NCBI GenBank assembly: GCA_964636965.1
Contig: CAZWST010000023.1
Location: 1-23,750, forward strand
Direction: 5' to 3'
DNA length: 23,750 nucleotides
Source: CAG-582 sp964636965
Lineage (GTDB): Bacteria > Bacillota_I > Bacilli_A > RF39 > UBA660
The translations under genes and the position numbers were made by a program. Below are positions 8,097-14,274 of this stretch, in pieces. The notes beneath the pieces are model-generated. The model saw only the letters and a list, made by a program, of their open reading frames with translations, was not told the DNA's origin and did not search any database. Position 1 is the first letter of the stretch, and each line of letters begins with the position of its first letter.

Positions 8097-9034
8097 TAGT
8101 CTCTCAATTCCTTTCCAGTAAGGCATAAAAACACATCATTTAAAGTTGGTCTTTCAGAATAAATACTACTATATTTAATATGACTTTTCTTTAATAATTC
8201 CATTAAATCTACTAAGTTATTTTTACCCTTCTTATAAGTAACAACTAAAGAATTAACTTGTGTATGAACTTCATCTACATTCTTATTCTCAGCAAGATTC
8301 TCTATAAGTTTATCGGTTATTTCAATACCTTCAACTGTAATTTTTTCATCAATACTTGCAAGTTCTTTTAATTCCTCACTTGTTCCACTAGCTAAAATAA
8401 CTCCCTTATCAAGAATAATTATACGATCACACAATATTTCAACTTCTTCCATATAATGCGTTGTATAAATAATTGTTGCACCATTCTCTCTTAATGTTTC
8501 AATACCTTCAAGTATATTATTTCTACTTTGGGGATCAACTGCTACAGTAGGTTCATCAAAAAATATTATTTTAGGTTTATGAGCAATGCCACAAGCAATA
8601 TTTAAACGTCTTAAAAGACCTCCAGATAATTGTTTAGGTGTATACTTTTTATAATCTTCTAAACCAACTAATTTTAAAGCGTCTTCTATATATTCCTTAC
8701 GCACCTTTTTATCACTTATATAAAGACCACAGAAATAATCAACATTATCATAAACATTTAATTCCTCAAAAACAGCAACATCTTGAAATACTACTCCAAT
8801 ATTTCTCTTTATATCAGTCGAATCGGGTTTCATGTCTTCACCCATAATTTTAATACTACCCTTTTCATAATTTAAAAGAGAAAGTATTGAATTAATAGTT
8901 GTCGTTTTACCACTACCATTAGGTCCTAAAAGGCCAAGTATTTCTCCTTCTTTAACACTAAGCGATAAATTATCTACAGCTTTAACTCCCTTATAAGATT
9001 TCGTTAAATTTTTAACTTCTATTATATTTTTCAT
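8096..9034 (-). CDS. ABC transporter ATP-binding subunit, DrrA/CcmA-type exporter
   Basis: This is the ATPase that drives the two ABC-2 permeases. The 312-residue protein has all nucleotide-binding motifs in order: Walker A GPNGSGKT (37-44), the Q-loop (GVVFQDVAVFEEL), the signature LSGGLLRRLNIA, Walker B IIFFDEPTVAVDP, and the switch His in YTTHYMEEVEILCDR. A C-terminal region of about 80 residues (EEKITVEG-like start to LNDVFLCLTGKELRD) is the accessory domain common in drug-export ATPases; LNDVFL is its usual end. The start ATG 9034 overlaps the TetR stop as ATGA, with GAAGGAA upstream. Cytoplasmic, membrane-associated. Confidence 0.93.
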   Translation of the reverse strand: MKNIIEVKNLTKSYKGVKAVDNLSLSVKEGEILGLLGPNGSGKTTTINSILSLLNYEKGSIKIMGEDMKPDSTDIKRNIGVVFQDVAVFEELNVYDNVDYFCGLYISDKKVRKEYIEDALKLVGLEDYKKYTPKQLSGGLLRRLNIACGIAHKPKIIFFDEPTVAVDPQSRNNILEGIETLRENGATIIYTTHYMEEVEILCDRIIILDKGVILASGTSEELKELASIDEKITVEGIEITDKLIENLAENKNVDEVHTQVNSLVVTYKKGKNNLVDLMELLKKSHIKYSSIYSERPTLNDVFLCLTGKELRD

Positions 9035-9597
9035 TTATCTAATTCCTTCTTTCCTAAAATCATCATTTTAACTGTTCTTTCAAGCAACTTATCTATTTCC
9101 TCATCTGATATATTTACCGTCTTAGTTGCAACAAGACACGCAAGTCCATGAGTAAATACCCAAACAGATAGATGAAATCTTTTCTGTTCATCTTCCGTAA
9201 ACCCAGTTAATTCCATACCCTTTTTTATAACATCATTACCAACATTATCATTAAAAATAAACATAGAAGCAGAAAAGTTAGTCTGTCTCATAAATATTTC
9301 CTTAAAATAATTTGGATAGTCACGAGCAAATCTGATATAAGCAAGACCCATTCCTTTATAAGGTTTAACGTGGTTTTTGCCTTCATTCATGTATTCTTGA
9401 TATAAATTATAGACTCGATTTAAAACTTCCGCCTTTAATTCATCCATTTTCTTAAAATTATAAAATATTGGCTGAACTGATGAATTAAGGGCACGTGCTA
9501 ATCTTCTTGCATTAATTGCATCTATTCCTTCACTTGCTAAAATATCTTGGGCAGCACACAAAATACTTTCACGATCAATTCTTTTAATCGGTGGCAT
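9031..9597 (-). CDS. TetR-family repressor of the downstream ABC exporter
   Basis: Residues about 8-55 form a TetR helix-turn-helix (IDRESILCAAQDILASEGID then NARRLARALNSSVQPIFYNF). The rest (YIRFARDYPNYFKEIFM and LSVWVFTHGLACLVATKTV) matches the C-terminal ligand domain common in Firmicute TetR proteins. It has 188 residues, normal for the family, and starts at ATG 9597 with AAGGAATGAT upstream. It is the first gene of the operon and overlaps the ATPase by four bases, which predicts autorepression together with the exporter. A palindrome at 9614-9629 is the likely operator. Its TGA stop is direct evidence for the standard code. The ligand is unknown, but is likely a substrate of the pump. 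Confidence 0.92.
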   Translation of the reverse strand: MPPIKRIDRESILCAAQDILASEGIDAINARRLARALNSSVQPIFYNFKKMDELKAEVLNRVYNLYQEYMNEGKNHVKPYKGMGLAYIRFARDYPNYFKEIFMRQTNFSASMFIFNDNVGNDVIKKGMELTGFTEDEQKRFHLSVWVFTHGLACLVATKTVNISDEEIDKLLERTVKMMILGKKELDK

Positions 9598-9613
9598 AGA
9601 ATCATTCCTTTTT

Positions 9614-9629
9614 TATAACGCATGTTATA
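9614..9629. promoter_or_regulatory. Likely TetR operator
   Basis: TATAAC and GTTATA arms surround GCAT, a 16-bp near-perfect palindrome 17 bases before the TetR start and about 15 bases downstream of the proposed -10 box. TetR proteins usually bind such palindromes in their own promoter. Binding is inferred. Confidence 0.6.
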
Positions 9630-9643
9630 TATCGCTTGATATA

Positions 9644-9673
9644 ATTATAAATTAGAGTAACTAAAAAAGTAAA
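9644..9673 (-). promoter_or_regulatory. Promoter of the TetR-ABC operon
   Basis: On the minus strand TTTACT (9668-9673) and TATAAT (9644-9649) are 18 bases apart, with the palindrome at 9614-9629 just downstream of the expected start point. The -35 overlaps the hairpin at 9664-9691. Confidence 0.5.
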
Positions 9674-9691
9674 GAGATATCTTCACTTTTT
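9664..9691. terminator. Hairpin upstream of TetR promoter, possible terminator or operator
   Basis: AAAAAGT (9664-9670) pairs with ACTTTTT (9685-9691) and, past one mismatch, AAGA with TCTT. T runs lie on both sides. It lies between the terminator of the preceding gene and the TetR promoter, so it could be a second terminator or, because it overlaps the -35, a binding site. Confidence 0.45.
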
Positions 9692-9728
9692 CCTCATTAA
9701 TTATAATACACCAAACTAATCATAGAAT

Positions 9729-9756
9729 AAAAAAAGATAATTATTACAATTATCTT
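9729..9756 (-). terminator. Terminator of the 9750-10406 gene
   Basis: A 9-bp stem AAGATAATT / AATTATCTT (9734-9742 with 9748-9756) is followed on the minus strand by a T7 run. It contains the stop codon of the gene. Confidence 0.8.
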
Positions 9757-10406
9757 ACTAGTGCTTGAGCTACTTTCTTTCTGCTTTCTTCGGTAATACT
9801 CACATTTTTTCCATTACCTGCTTCATTTAAAATAGGTCTATAATTTTGTGCGTAAGGCTCATATTCAATTTCTTCCCTAATTGCTTCAATGTTAGCTGAC
9901 TTATTATCATCTTTTGTCATTTCATAAATAACACTTACAATAAAGTTTTTATAAGATTCGAGAGTCTCTTGTGTTGCTAAAGTAGCGTCCCTTAGTTCAT
10001 CATCACTTGCAGAAGGCATAACTCTTTCTTTTGTAAACATAAGTTTAACTAAACTGCTTAGTTCTTCTCTTGAAGAGATAAACTCTAATTCATGAGCTAA
10101 AATATCTAAAACATGGTTTGCATGTTTATTAAAATCTACAACACTTTCAAATTCACTTTCATCATGACCAAATACCTCTCGAATTAAAACATCTTGTATT
10201 TCCATACTCATTGGTATATCAACATCAGAGTATCCCTCTTTTACAAAATAACTTCTCATAAATGATACACCATATTGACTTAATAAATATGTCATAGCTT
10301 GAAAGTCAATTGTTAGTAAAGTCTTATCCCCTTTTAATTCTGGCTTTTTCCCAAAAAAGCGCATATAAGCATGATAAAGTGCATTTGCCACTTCTTTTTC
10401 TCCCAT
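9750..10406 (-). CDS. Hypothetical protein, 218 residues, mostly helical
   Basis: Not recognised. Start ATG 10406 has AGAGGTGAATT upstream and an extended -10 (TGGTATAAT, 10427-10435). The protein is soluble and acidic, with predicted long helices (MEIQDVLIREVFG, NHVLDILAHELEFIS, ESYKNFIVSVIYEMT) and no signal peptide, membrane segment or cysteine cluster. The conserved-looking C-terminus (YEPYAQNYRPILNEAGNGKN) contains several aromatic and Gly/Asn residues that may be functional. It stands alone between terminator and promoter, so its neighbours say little about its job. Confidence 0.65.
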   Translation of the reverse strand: MGEKEVANALYHAYMRFFGKKPELKGDKTLLTIDFQAMTYLLSQYGVSFMRSYFVKEGYSDVDIPMSMEIQDVLIREVFGHDESEFESVVDFNKHANHVLDILAHELEFISSREELSSLVKLMFTKERVMPSASDDELRDATLATQETLESYKNFIVSVIYEMTKDDNKSANIEAIREEIEYEPYAQNYRPILNEAGNGKNVSITEESRKKVAQALVR

Positions 10407-10426
10407 ATTAATTCACCTCTAAAAAT

Positions 10427-10435
10427 ATTATACCA
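10427..10435 (-). promoter_or_regulatory. Extended -10 promoter of the 218-residue gene
   Basis: TGGTATAAT on the minus strand is a perfect extended -10 element (TG-n-TATAAT), about 20 bases before the ATG at 10406. No good -35 is seen, which extended -10 promoters tolerate. Confidence 0.5.
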
Positions 10436-10471
10436 AATTAATTAGAATAAAGATATCTCTTGTTATTGTCA

Positions 10472-11365
10472 TTATAACTTCTTAAAATTAAGTGTAATAA
10501 TAAGATTAGATCTCTTTACCTCAGCTTTAATACTTCCTTTAAGCAATATAGTAAACCTTTTTACTATAGCAAGACCTAACCCAGTATTTTCTTTAGTTCT
10601 TGATATATCAATAGTATAAAATTCATCAAATATATGATTAACATCTATATTTTTATCTAATATCTTATTAGAAAAAATGATATTTATTTCATCCTCAACA
10701 CTTATATCTATATTTAAGTCAGCATCACTATGCTTATAAGCATTACCAATCAAATTATCAAAAATACGCATTAAGACATCCTTATTAGCTATCATAAAGC
10801 ATTTATCTACACTTTTATTTAAGTTAATTACTCTTTTTTCATTCTTAAAATCATCATAAAAAGAAATTATAGATTCTTCTAATACACTTATAATATTAAT
10901 ACTCTCTAACTTTATGTTTTCTTCATCATTTGCTATTTTCGAAAACATAAAGAAGGAGTCAATTAGCTCTTCTAATCTTTCAAGTCTTTCCTTAATTATT
11001 TTAGCATCTTCTAATTCATCTTTTTTTAAGTGATTACTTTCAAGTAAAATATTAGTATACCCCAAAGCAGATGTAAGAGGTGTACGTAAGTCATGACTAA
11101 TATTTAACATCATATTATTTAAATTTTTAGTGTGTCTTACACCGCTTTCACTAATTTCTTTTTCCCGTTTTAATATCTTATTAATTTCAAATATTAAACT
11201 CCTTAGCTCTTTTATATCAAGTTCTGAATTAATTAATGTATTACTTTCACTATTATGCGAATCTTCTATACTCTTACTTATCCTCTTTAATTCTTTTTTT
11301 ATAAAAAAAAGGTATGATAAAAGAAGTACGATAATAAAACTTAATATTATTATACATATTTCCAT
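10472..11365 (-). CDS. Sensor histidine kinase with a single membrane segment
   Basis: This is the kinase partner of the response regulator at 13215. The 297-residue protein has one N-terminal membrane helix (about residues 3-22) and no extracellular sensor domain or HAMP. The HisKA helix carries the phosphorylated His91 (NISHDLRTPLTSALGY). The HATPase domain has the N box (FDNLIGNAYKHSD, Asn204 and Asn208) and the G2 box TGLGLAIVKR at 261-270. The usual G1 DxGxG is reduced to FSNKI, common in small lantibiotic-type kinases. Lacking a sensor domain, it probably takes its signal through the ABC permease encoded just before it, as BceS and similar kinases do (inference). RBS GGGTGTGAT precedes ATG 11365, and it follows the permease by 17 bases. 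Confidence 0.92.
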   Translation of the reverse strand: MEICIIILSFIIVLLLSYLFFIKKELKRISKSIEDSHNSESNTLINSELDIKELRSLIFEINKILKREKEISESGVRHTKNLNNMMLNISHDLRTPLTSALGYTNILLESNHLKKDELEDAKIIKERLERLEELIDSFFMFSKIANDEENIKLESINIISVLEESIISFYDDFKNEKRVINLNKSVDKCFMIANKDVLMRIFDNLIGNAYKHSDADLNIDISVEDEINIIFSNKILDKNIDVNHIFDEFYTIDISRTKENTGLGLAIVKRFTILLKGSIKAEVKRSNLIITLNFKKL

Positions 11366-11382
11366 ATCATCACACCCATCTA

Positions 11383-12219
11383 TTATTTTATTTCTTTTCT
11401 TTTAAACACAAAATATCCGATTATATTAAACACTACTATATAGGCAAGTCCTAAAAGAGCACATTTTATTATATAGTTATTACTTACATCAGTAGCAAGT
11501 TTTGATAAAGCAAATTGAATTTCATAATCATAAAACCAATCAGCCTTTATTCTAAATAGATTAATTATACCAAAACCAATTAATTGAACTACCAATATGA
11601 ATGGTATCGATATCGTATTAAATATACTTGTTTTCCCAGTAACAAAACCAAGACCAATAAGTAAACTTATTATACCATATACTAAAGGTAATTGAATAAC
11701 TGTTAATTTAAGTATTTCACTAAAAGGTGAAATAAAATCTTTACCATCGACTAAATAAATAATAATTACTGTAGATATATTACTAAACAATAGTAAAAAC
11801 GTTGAAAGCATAAATATTGTAATTAATTTAGAAAAATAATACTTTTTCCTACTAATTGCCGATGAAAGCGTATTTTTAATTGTTCGATTAGAAAAATCTG
11901 AACAAAGAACAATTACCGTTATAACAATAAATATGTAATATAAATTAATATTCTGTCCAATTACTTCTTTATCTAGTGCGAAAGCTCCATGAGATAACAT
12001 TAACTCTCTTAAGTCTCCCAAACTATTAGTGTTTTGCATCTTTTCTGCAAACTCTGGATCACTGATAACTTCACTCGTGTTTGCTGAAATAGAAAGACCT
12101 ATATGCCCAGGAGATACCGATAAAGCACTAACAACCCCCGCAAAAAGAATAACTAGCATACATATATAAATAGCTTTACCTTTTAATATACGATAAAGGT
12201 CTGCTTTAATCATATTCAT
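11383..12219 (-). CDS. ABC-2 type permease of the BcrAB-like exporter
   Basis: This is the membrane subunit paired with the BcrA-like ATPase. It has 278 residues with six hydrophobic segments: one near the N-terminus (AIYICMLVILFAGVVSAL), an outside loop of about 60 residues, then five more (for example YYIFIVITVIVLC and GLAYIVVFNIIGYFVF). This is the layout of ABC-2 proteins in bacitracin and lantibiotic self-protection exporters. The motif FSNRTIKNTLSSAISRKKYYFSK after the second segment is a hallmark of this subfamily. The start ATG 12219 lies two bases behind the ATPase stop, and its AAGGAGGG RBS lies within the end of that gene, so the two are coupled. The substrate is probably a cell-wall-active peptide. 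Confidence 0.9.
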   Translation of the reverse strand: MNMIKADLYRILKGKAIYICMLVILFAGVVSALSVSPGHIGLSISANTSEVISDPEFAEKMQNTNSLGDLRELMLSHGAFALDKEVIGQNINLYYIFIVITVIVLCSDFSNRTIKNTLSSAISRKKYYFSKLITIFMLSTFLLLFSNISTVIIIYLVDGKDFISPFSEILKLTVIQLPLVYGIISLLIGLGFVTGKTSIFNTISIPFILVVQLIGFGIINLFRIKADWFYDYEIQFALSKLATDVSNNYIIKCALLGLAYIVVFNIIGYFVFKRKEIK

Positions 12220-12221
12220 GA

Positions 12222-13136
12222 TTATTTTCCCTCCTTTATAACTTTCTTAAAGTAATCTTCAAAAGAAATACCTGTCTCATTTATACTTATGACATCAACA
12301 TCATTCTTTAAAAGAGCCTTATTAACTTTCTCTGGTTCATCTAAATAATCATATAATCTTATCTCTCTTTTATCTATTACTTTATAATTTGTTGTATGTA
12401 GTTTTTTTTCTAGTATCAATGAAGCTTTTCTAGTATTATCAACCTTTATAACAATACATTTACTACAATCCCTATCAAGTTCCTCTTTCGTAAGTTCTTT
12501 TATGACTGAACCCTTATCAATTATACAAAACTTAGTTGCAACTTGGTAAAGTTCAGATAATATATGGCTCGATATTAAAATTGTAATACCTCTTTCTTCA
12601 TTTAATTTAGTAAATACATCTCTTAATTCACTAATACCTATTGGATCAAGTCCATTAATAGGTTCATCCAAAATAATAAAATCAGGATTATCAAGTATTG
12701 CAAGAGCAACACCTAATCTCTGTTTCATTCCTAAAGAAAAATTCTTAAACTTTTTTTTACCTGCATCACCTAGTCCAACAAGTGTTAGTGCTTCATCTAT
12801 TTGTTTTAAATCAACTATTCCTCTTTGAATAGCATAATACTTTAAATTATCATAAGCATTCATTCCTGGGAAGAATGCAGCATTTTCAATTAAAGCTCCT
12901 ATTCTTCTTTTTACATTAGATAAATCATCATCCCTATAACCAAATAAAGAAAATTCTCCACCAGTTTTACTTGTAAGCGTTGTAATAACTTTCATCAAAG
13001 TTGTTTTACCAGCACCATTTCTACCAATTAAACCATAAATATCGCCTTTATTAATATTTATACTAACATTATCAAGTGCATAAAAATTACCATATTTCTT
13101 TGATAAACTATTTGTACTTACTATTACATCTTTCAT
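12222..13136 (-). CDS. BcrA-like ABC transporter ATPase (peptide antibiotic export or immunity)
   Basis: 304 residues. The order of motifs is standard: Walker A GRNGAGKT near 38-45, Q-loop region RRIGALIENAAFFPGMNAYD, signature FSLGMKQRLGVALA, Walker B FIILDEPINGLDPIG, and switch SSHILSEL. The sequence ALIENAAFFPGMNAYDNL around the Q-loop and the DEPINGLDP Walker B are typical of BcrA and lantibiotic-immunity ATPases (LanF type). The C-terminal 80 residues form the usual accessory region. RBS AAGGAGA precedes ATG 13136. It leads the exporter-kinase unit and lies 78 bases behind the response regulator, across a terminator and phased repeats. Confidence 0.93.
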   Translation of the reverse strand: MKDVIVSTNSLSKKYGNFYALDNVSININKGDIYGLIGRNGAGKTTLMKVITTLTSKTGGEFSLFGYRDDDLSNVKRRIGALIENAAFFPGMNAYDNLKYYAIQRGIVDLKQIDEALTLVGLGDAGKKKFKNFSLGMKQRLGVALAILDNPDFIILDEPINGLDPIGISELRDVFTKLNEERGITILISSHILSELYQVATKFCIIDKGSVIKELTKEELDRDCSKCIVIKVDNTRKASLILEKKLHTTNYKVIDKREIRLYDYLDEPEKVNKALLKNDVDVISINETGISFEDYFKKVIKEGK

Positions 13137-13158
13137 AATATTCTCCTTCCATAATTTA

Positions 13159-13214
13159 ATTATATAAAAAAAGTGTTAAATATCTCTTAACACAATTCTT
13201 AAAAAAGTCTTAAA
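13159..13214 (-). promoter_or_regulatory. Response-regulator-type phased direct repeats and promoter before the BcrA-like unit
   Basis: On the minus strand, four copies of a TTTAAGA-like heptamer start at 13214, 13203, 13191 and 13180: TTTAAGA, TTTAAGA, GTTAAGA and TTTAACA. The spacing is 11, 12 and 11 bases, one helical turn. OmpR/PhoB-family regulators bind such tandem repeats. A TATAAT box follows at 13159-13164. With a 17-base spacer the -35 falls on repeats three and four, so the exact promoter layout is uncertain. Confidence 0.6.
13166..13193 (-). terminator. Terminator after the response regulator gene
   Basis: Stem GTGTTAA / TTAACAC (13187-13193 with 13173-13179, 7-base loop) is followed on the minus strand by a T7 run. 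It overlaps the last two direct repeats and lies upstream of the ABC genes. Confidence 0.8.
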
Positions 13215-13874
13215 TTATTTTTTTAATCTGTATCCTATACTCCAAACAGTTTCAATATAATCTTCATTTGTAATACTTTTTATCTTATTTCTAAGTTTAC
13301 TGATATGCACATTTAAAGTATTATCATCCCCTGCATCAGTATAACCCCAAACAAGCTCAAATAACTTTTCTTTAGTTAAGACTTGATTCTTATATTCAAT
13401 TAAAGCCTGTAAAAGCAAAAATTCATTTTTAGTTAACTCAAGATTTGCACCCCTAATTGTAGCTTTAAAAGCATTCTTATCTAAGACAATATCTTTATAT
13501 GTTAAACATGAACTATTTTCATTGTGACTTTTTAAGTGTACTTTTATACGAGCAAGTAATTCATTATTGTCAAATGGTTTAGTTATATAATCTTTAACGC
13601 CTGCATTAAATAAATCAAGTTTCTTTTCAACATTGCTTATTGCAGACATTACAATAATTGGCGCATTTACTTTATTCTTTATTGCATCAATAACTTCTTC
13701 TCCATTTTTCCCTGGAAGCATTAAATCAAGTAATATTAAATCAACTGAATTATCAAGAACCATAATGCCTTCTGTTCCAGAAAAAGCTTGAATAACTTGA
13801 TAAGAATTATTAGTTAAAAGTTTTGCTAACATATTATTTATATATGTATCATCCTCAATTATTAATATTTTCAT
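13215..13874 (-). CDS. OmpR/PhoB-family response regulator
   Basis: 219 residues. The receiver domain (1-118) has the acidic pocket Glu7-Asp8-Asp9, the phosphoacceptor Asp50 in LILLDLMLPGKNG, the switch Ser77 (VMSA) and Lys99 in YITKPF. The winged-helix DNA-binding domain (about 125-219) contains LTKNEFLLLQALIEYKNQVL and DNTLNVHISKLRNKI, ending in ETVWSIGYRLKK, the standard OmpR-type end. The start ATG is two bases behind the rhodanese stop, so both are translated from one message. The probable targets are the phased repeats immediately downstream, before the ABC genes. The cognate kinase is the one at 10472-11365, unusually placed at the far end behind the exporter. Confidence 0.95.
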   Translation of the reverse strand: MKILIIEDDTYINNMLAKLLTNNSYQVIQAFSGTEGIMVLDNSVDLILLDLMLPGKNGEEVIDAIKNKVNAPIIVMSAISNVEKKLDLFNAGVKDYITKPFDNNELLARIKVHLKSHNENSSCLTYKDIVLDKNAFKATIRGANLELTKNEFLLLQALIEYKNQVLTKEKLFELVWGYTDAGDDNTLNVHISKLRNKIKSITNEDYIETVWSIGYRLKK

Positions 13875-13876
13875 AG

Positions 13877-14218
13877 TTATACCTTTTCAAATGGAACATT
13901 ACTAAAAGACCCCATATCATAAACTTGATAGCCTAAACTAATTAAAATACTTTTGGCTTTTTTACTTCTAACTCCACTTCGGCAATAAACCAAAATAGTC
14001 TTACTCTTATCAAGACTAATATTAGCATCTATTTCATCATAAGGAATATTAATTGAATCCTTCACATGACCTTCTTGATATTCATCCTTTGTTCGAACAT
14101 CTACTACTATATAATTATTATCAGCAATTATTTTATCAAGTTCACTTATTTTTTTATCCATACTTCCACATCCCGTTAATAAAAGAGTAAAAACAAATAA
14201 AATAAAAATTTTTCTCAT
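13877..14218 (-). CDS. Rhodanese-domain lipoprotein
   Basis: 113 residues from ATG 14218, chosen because AGGTGG lies upstream; a GTG at 14227 is in frame but overlaps the RBS. The N-terminus is a signal peptide with lipobox LLTGC and lipidated Cys17, placing the protein outside the membrane. The rest is one rhodanese domain with the Asp-Val-Arg motif VVDVRTKDEYQEGHVKDSIN and the active loop VYCRSGVRSKKAK, with catalytic Cys79. Rhodaneses carry a persulfide or act on thiols. An exported, membrane-tethered one could handle reactive sulfur at the cell surface. It is the first gene before the response regulator, two bases away, so it may be tied to signal input of that system (inference). Confidence 0.9.
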   Translation of the reverse strand: MRKIFILFVFTLLLTGCGSMDKKISELDKIIADNNYIVVDVRTKDEYQEGHVKDSINIPYDEIDANISLDKSKTILVYCRSGVRSKKAKSILISLGYQVYDMGSFSNVPFEKV

Positions 14219-14244
14219 AACTACCACCTAAATAATTATAACAT

Positions 14245-14265
14245 AAAAAAGCATAACTAGTATGC
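14245..14265 (-). terminator. Probable terminator of the acyltransferase gene
   Basis: A short 5-bp stem GCATA / TATGC around ACTAG is followed on the minus strand by T6 (14245-14250). The stem is weak, but its position behind the stop at 14275 and the T run fit a terminator. Confidence 0.5.
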
Positions 14266-14274
14266 CTATTTATG

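Noticed and set aside
9031..9034. Possible use of TGA as Trp (mycoplasma code)
   Set aside because: The TetR gene ends at TGA in a classic ATGA overlap with the ATPase start, and the Trp codons examined are TGG.
10472..14218. Lantibiotic biosynthesis cluster
   Set aside because: The regulator, kinase and BcrA-like exporter are present, but no precursor peptide or modification enzyme is seen; this fits resistance only.
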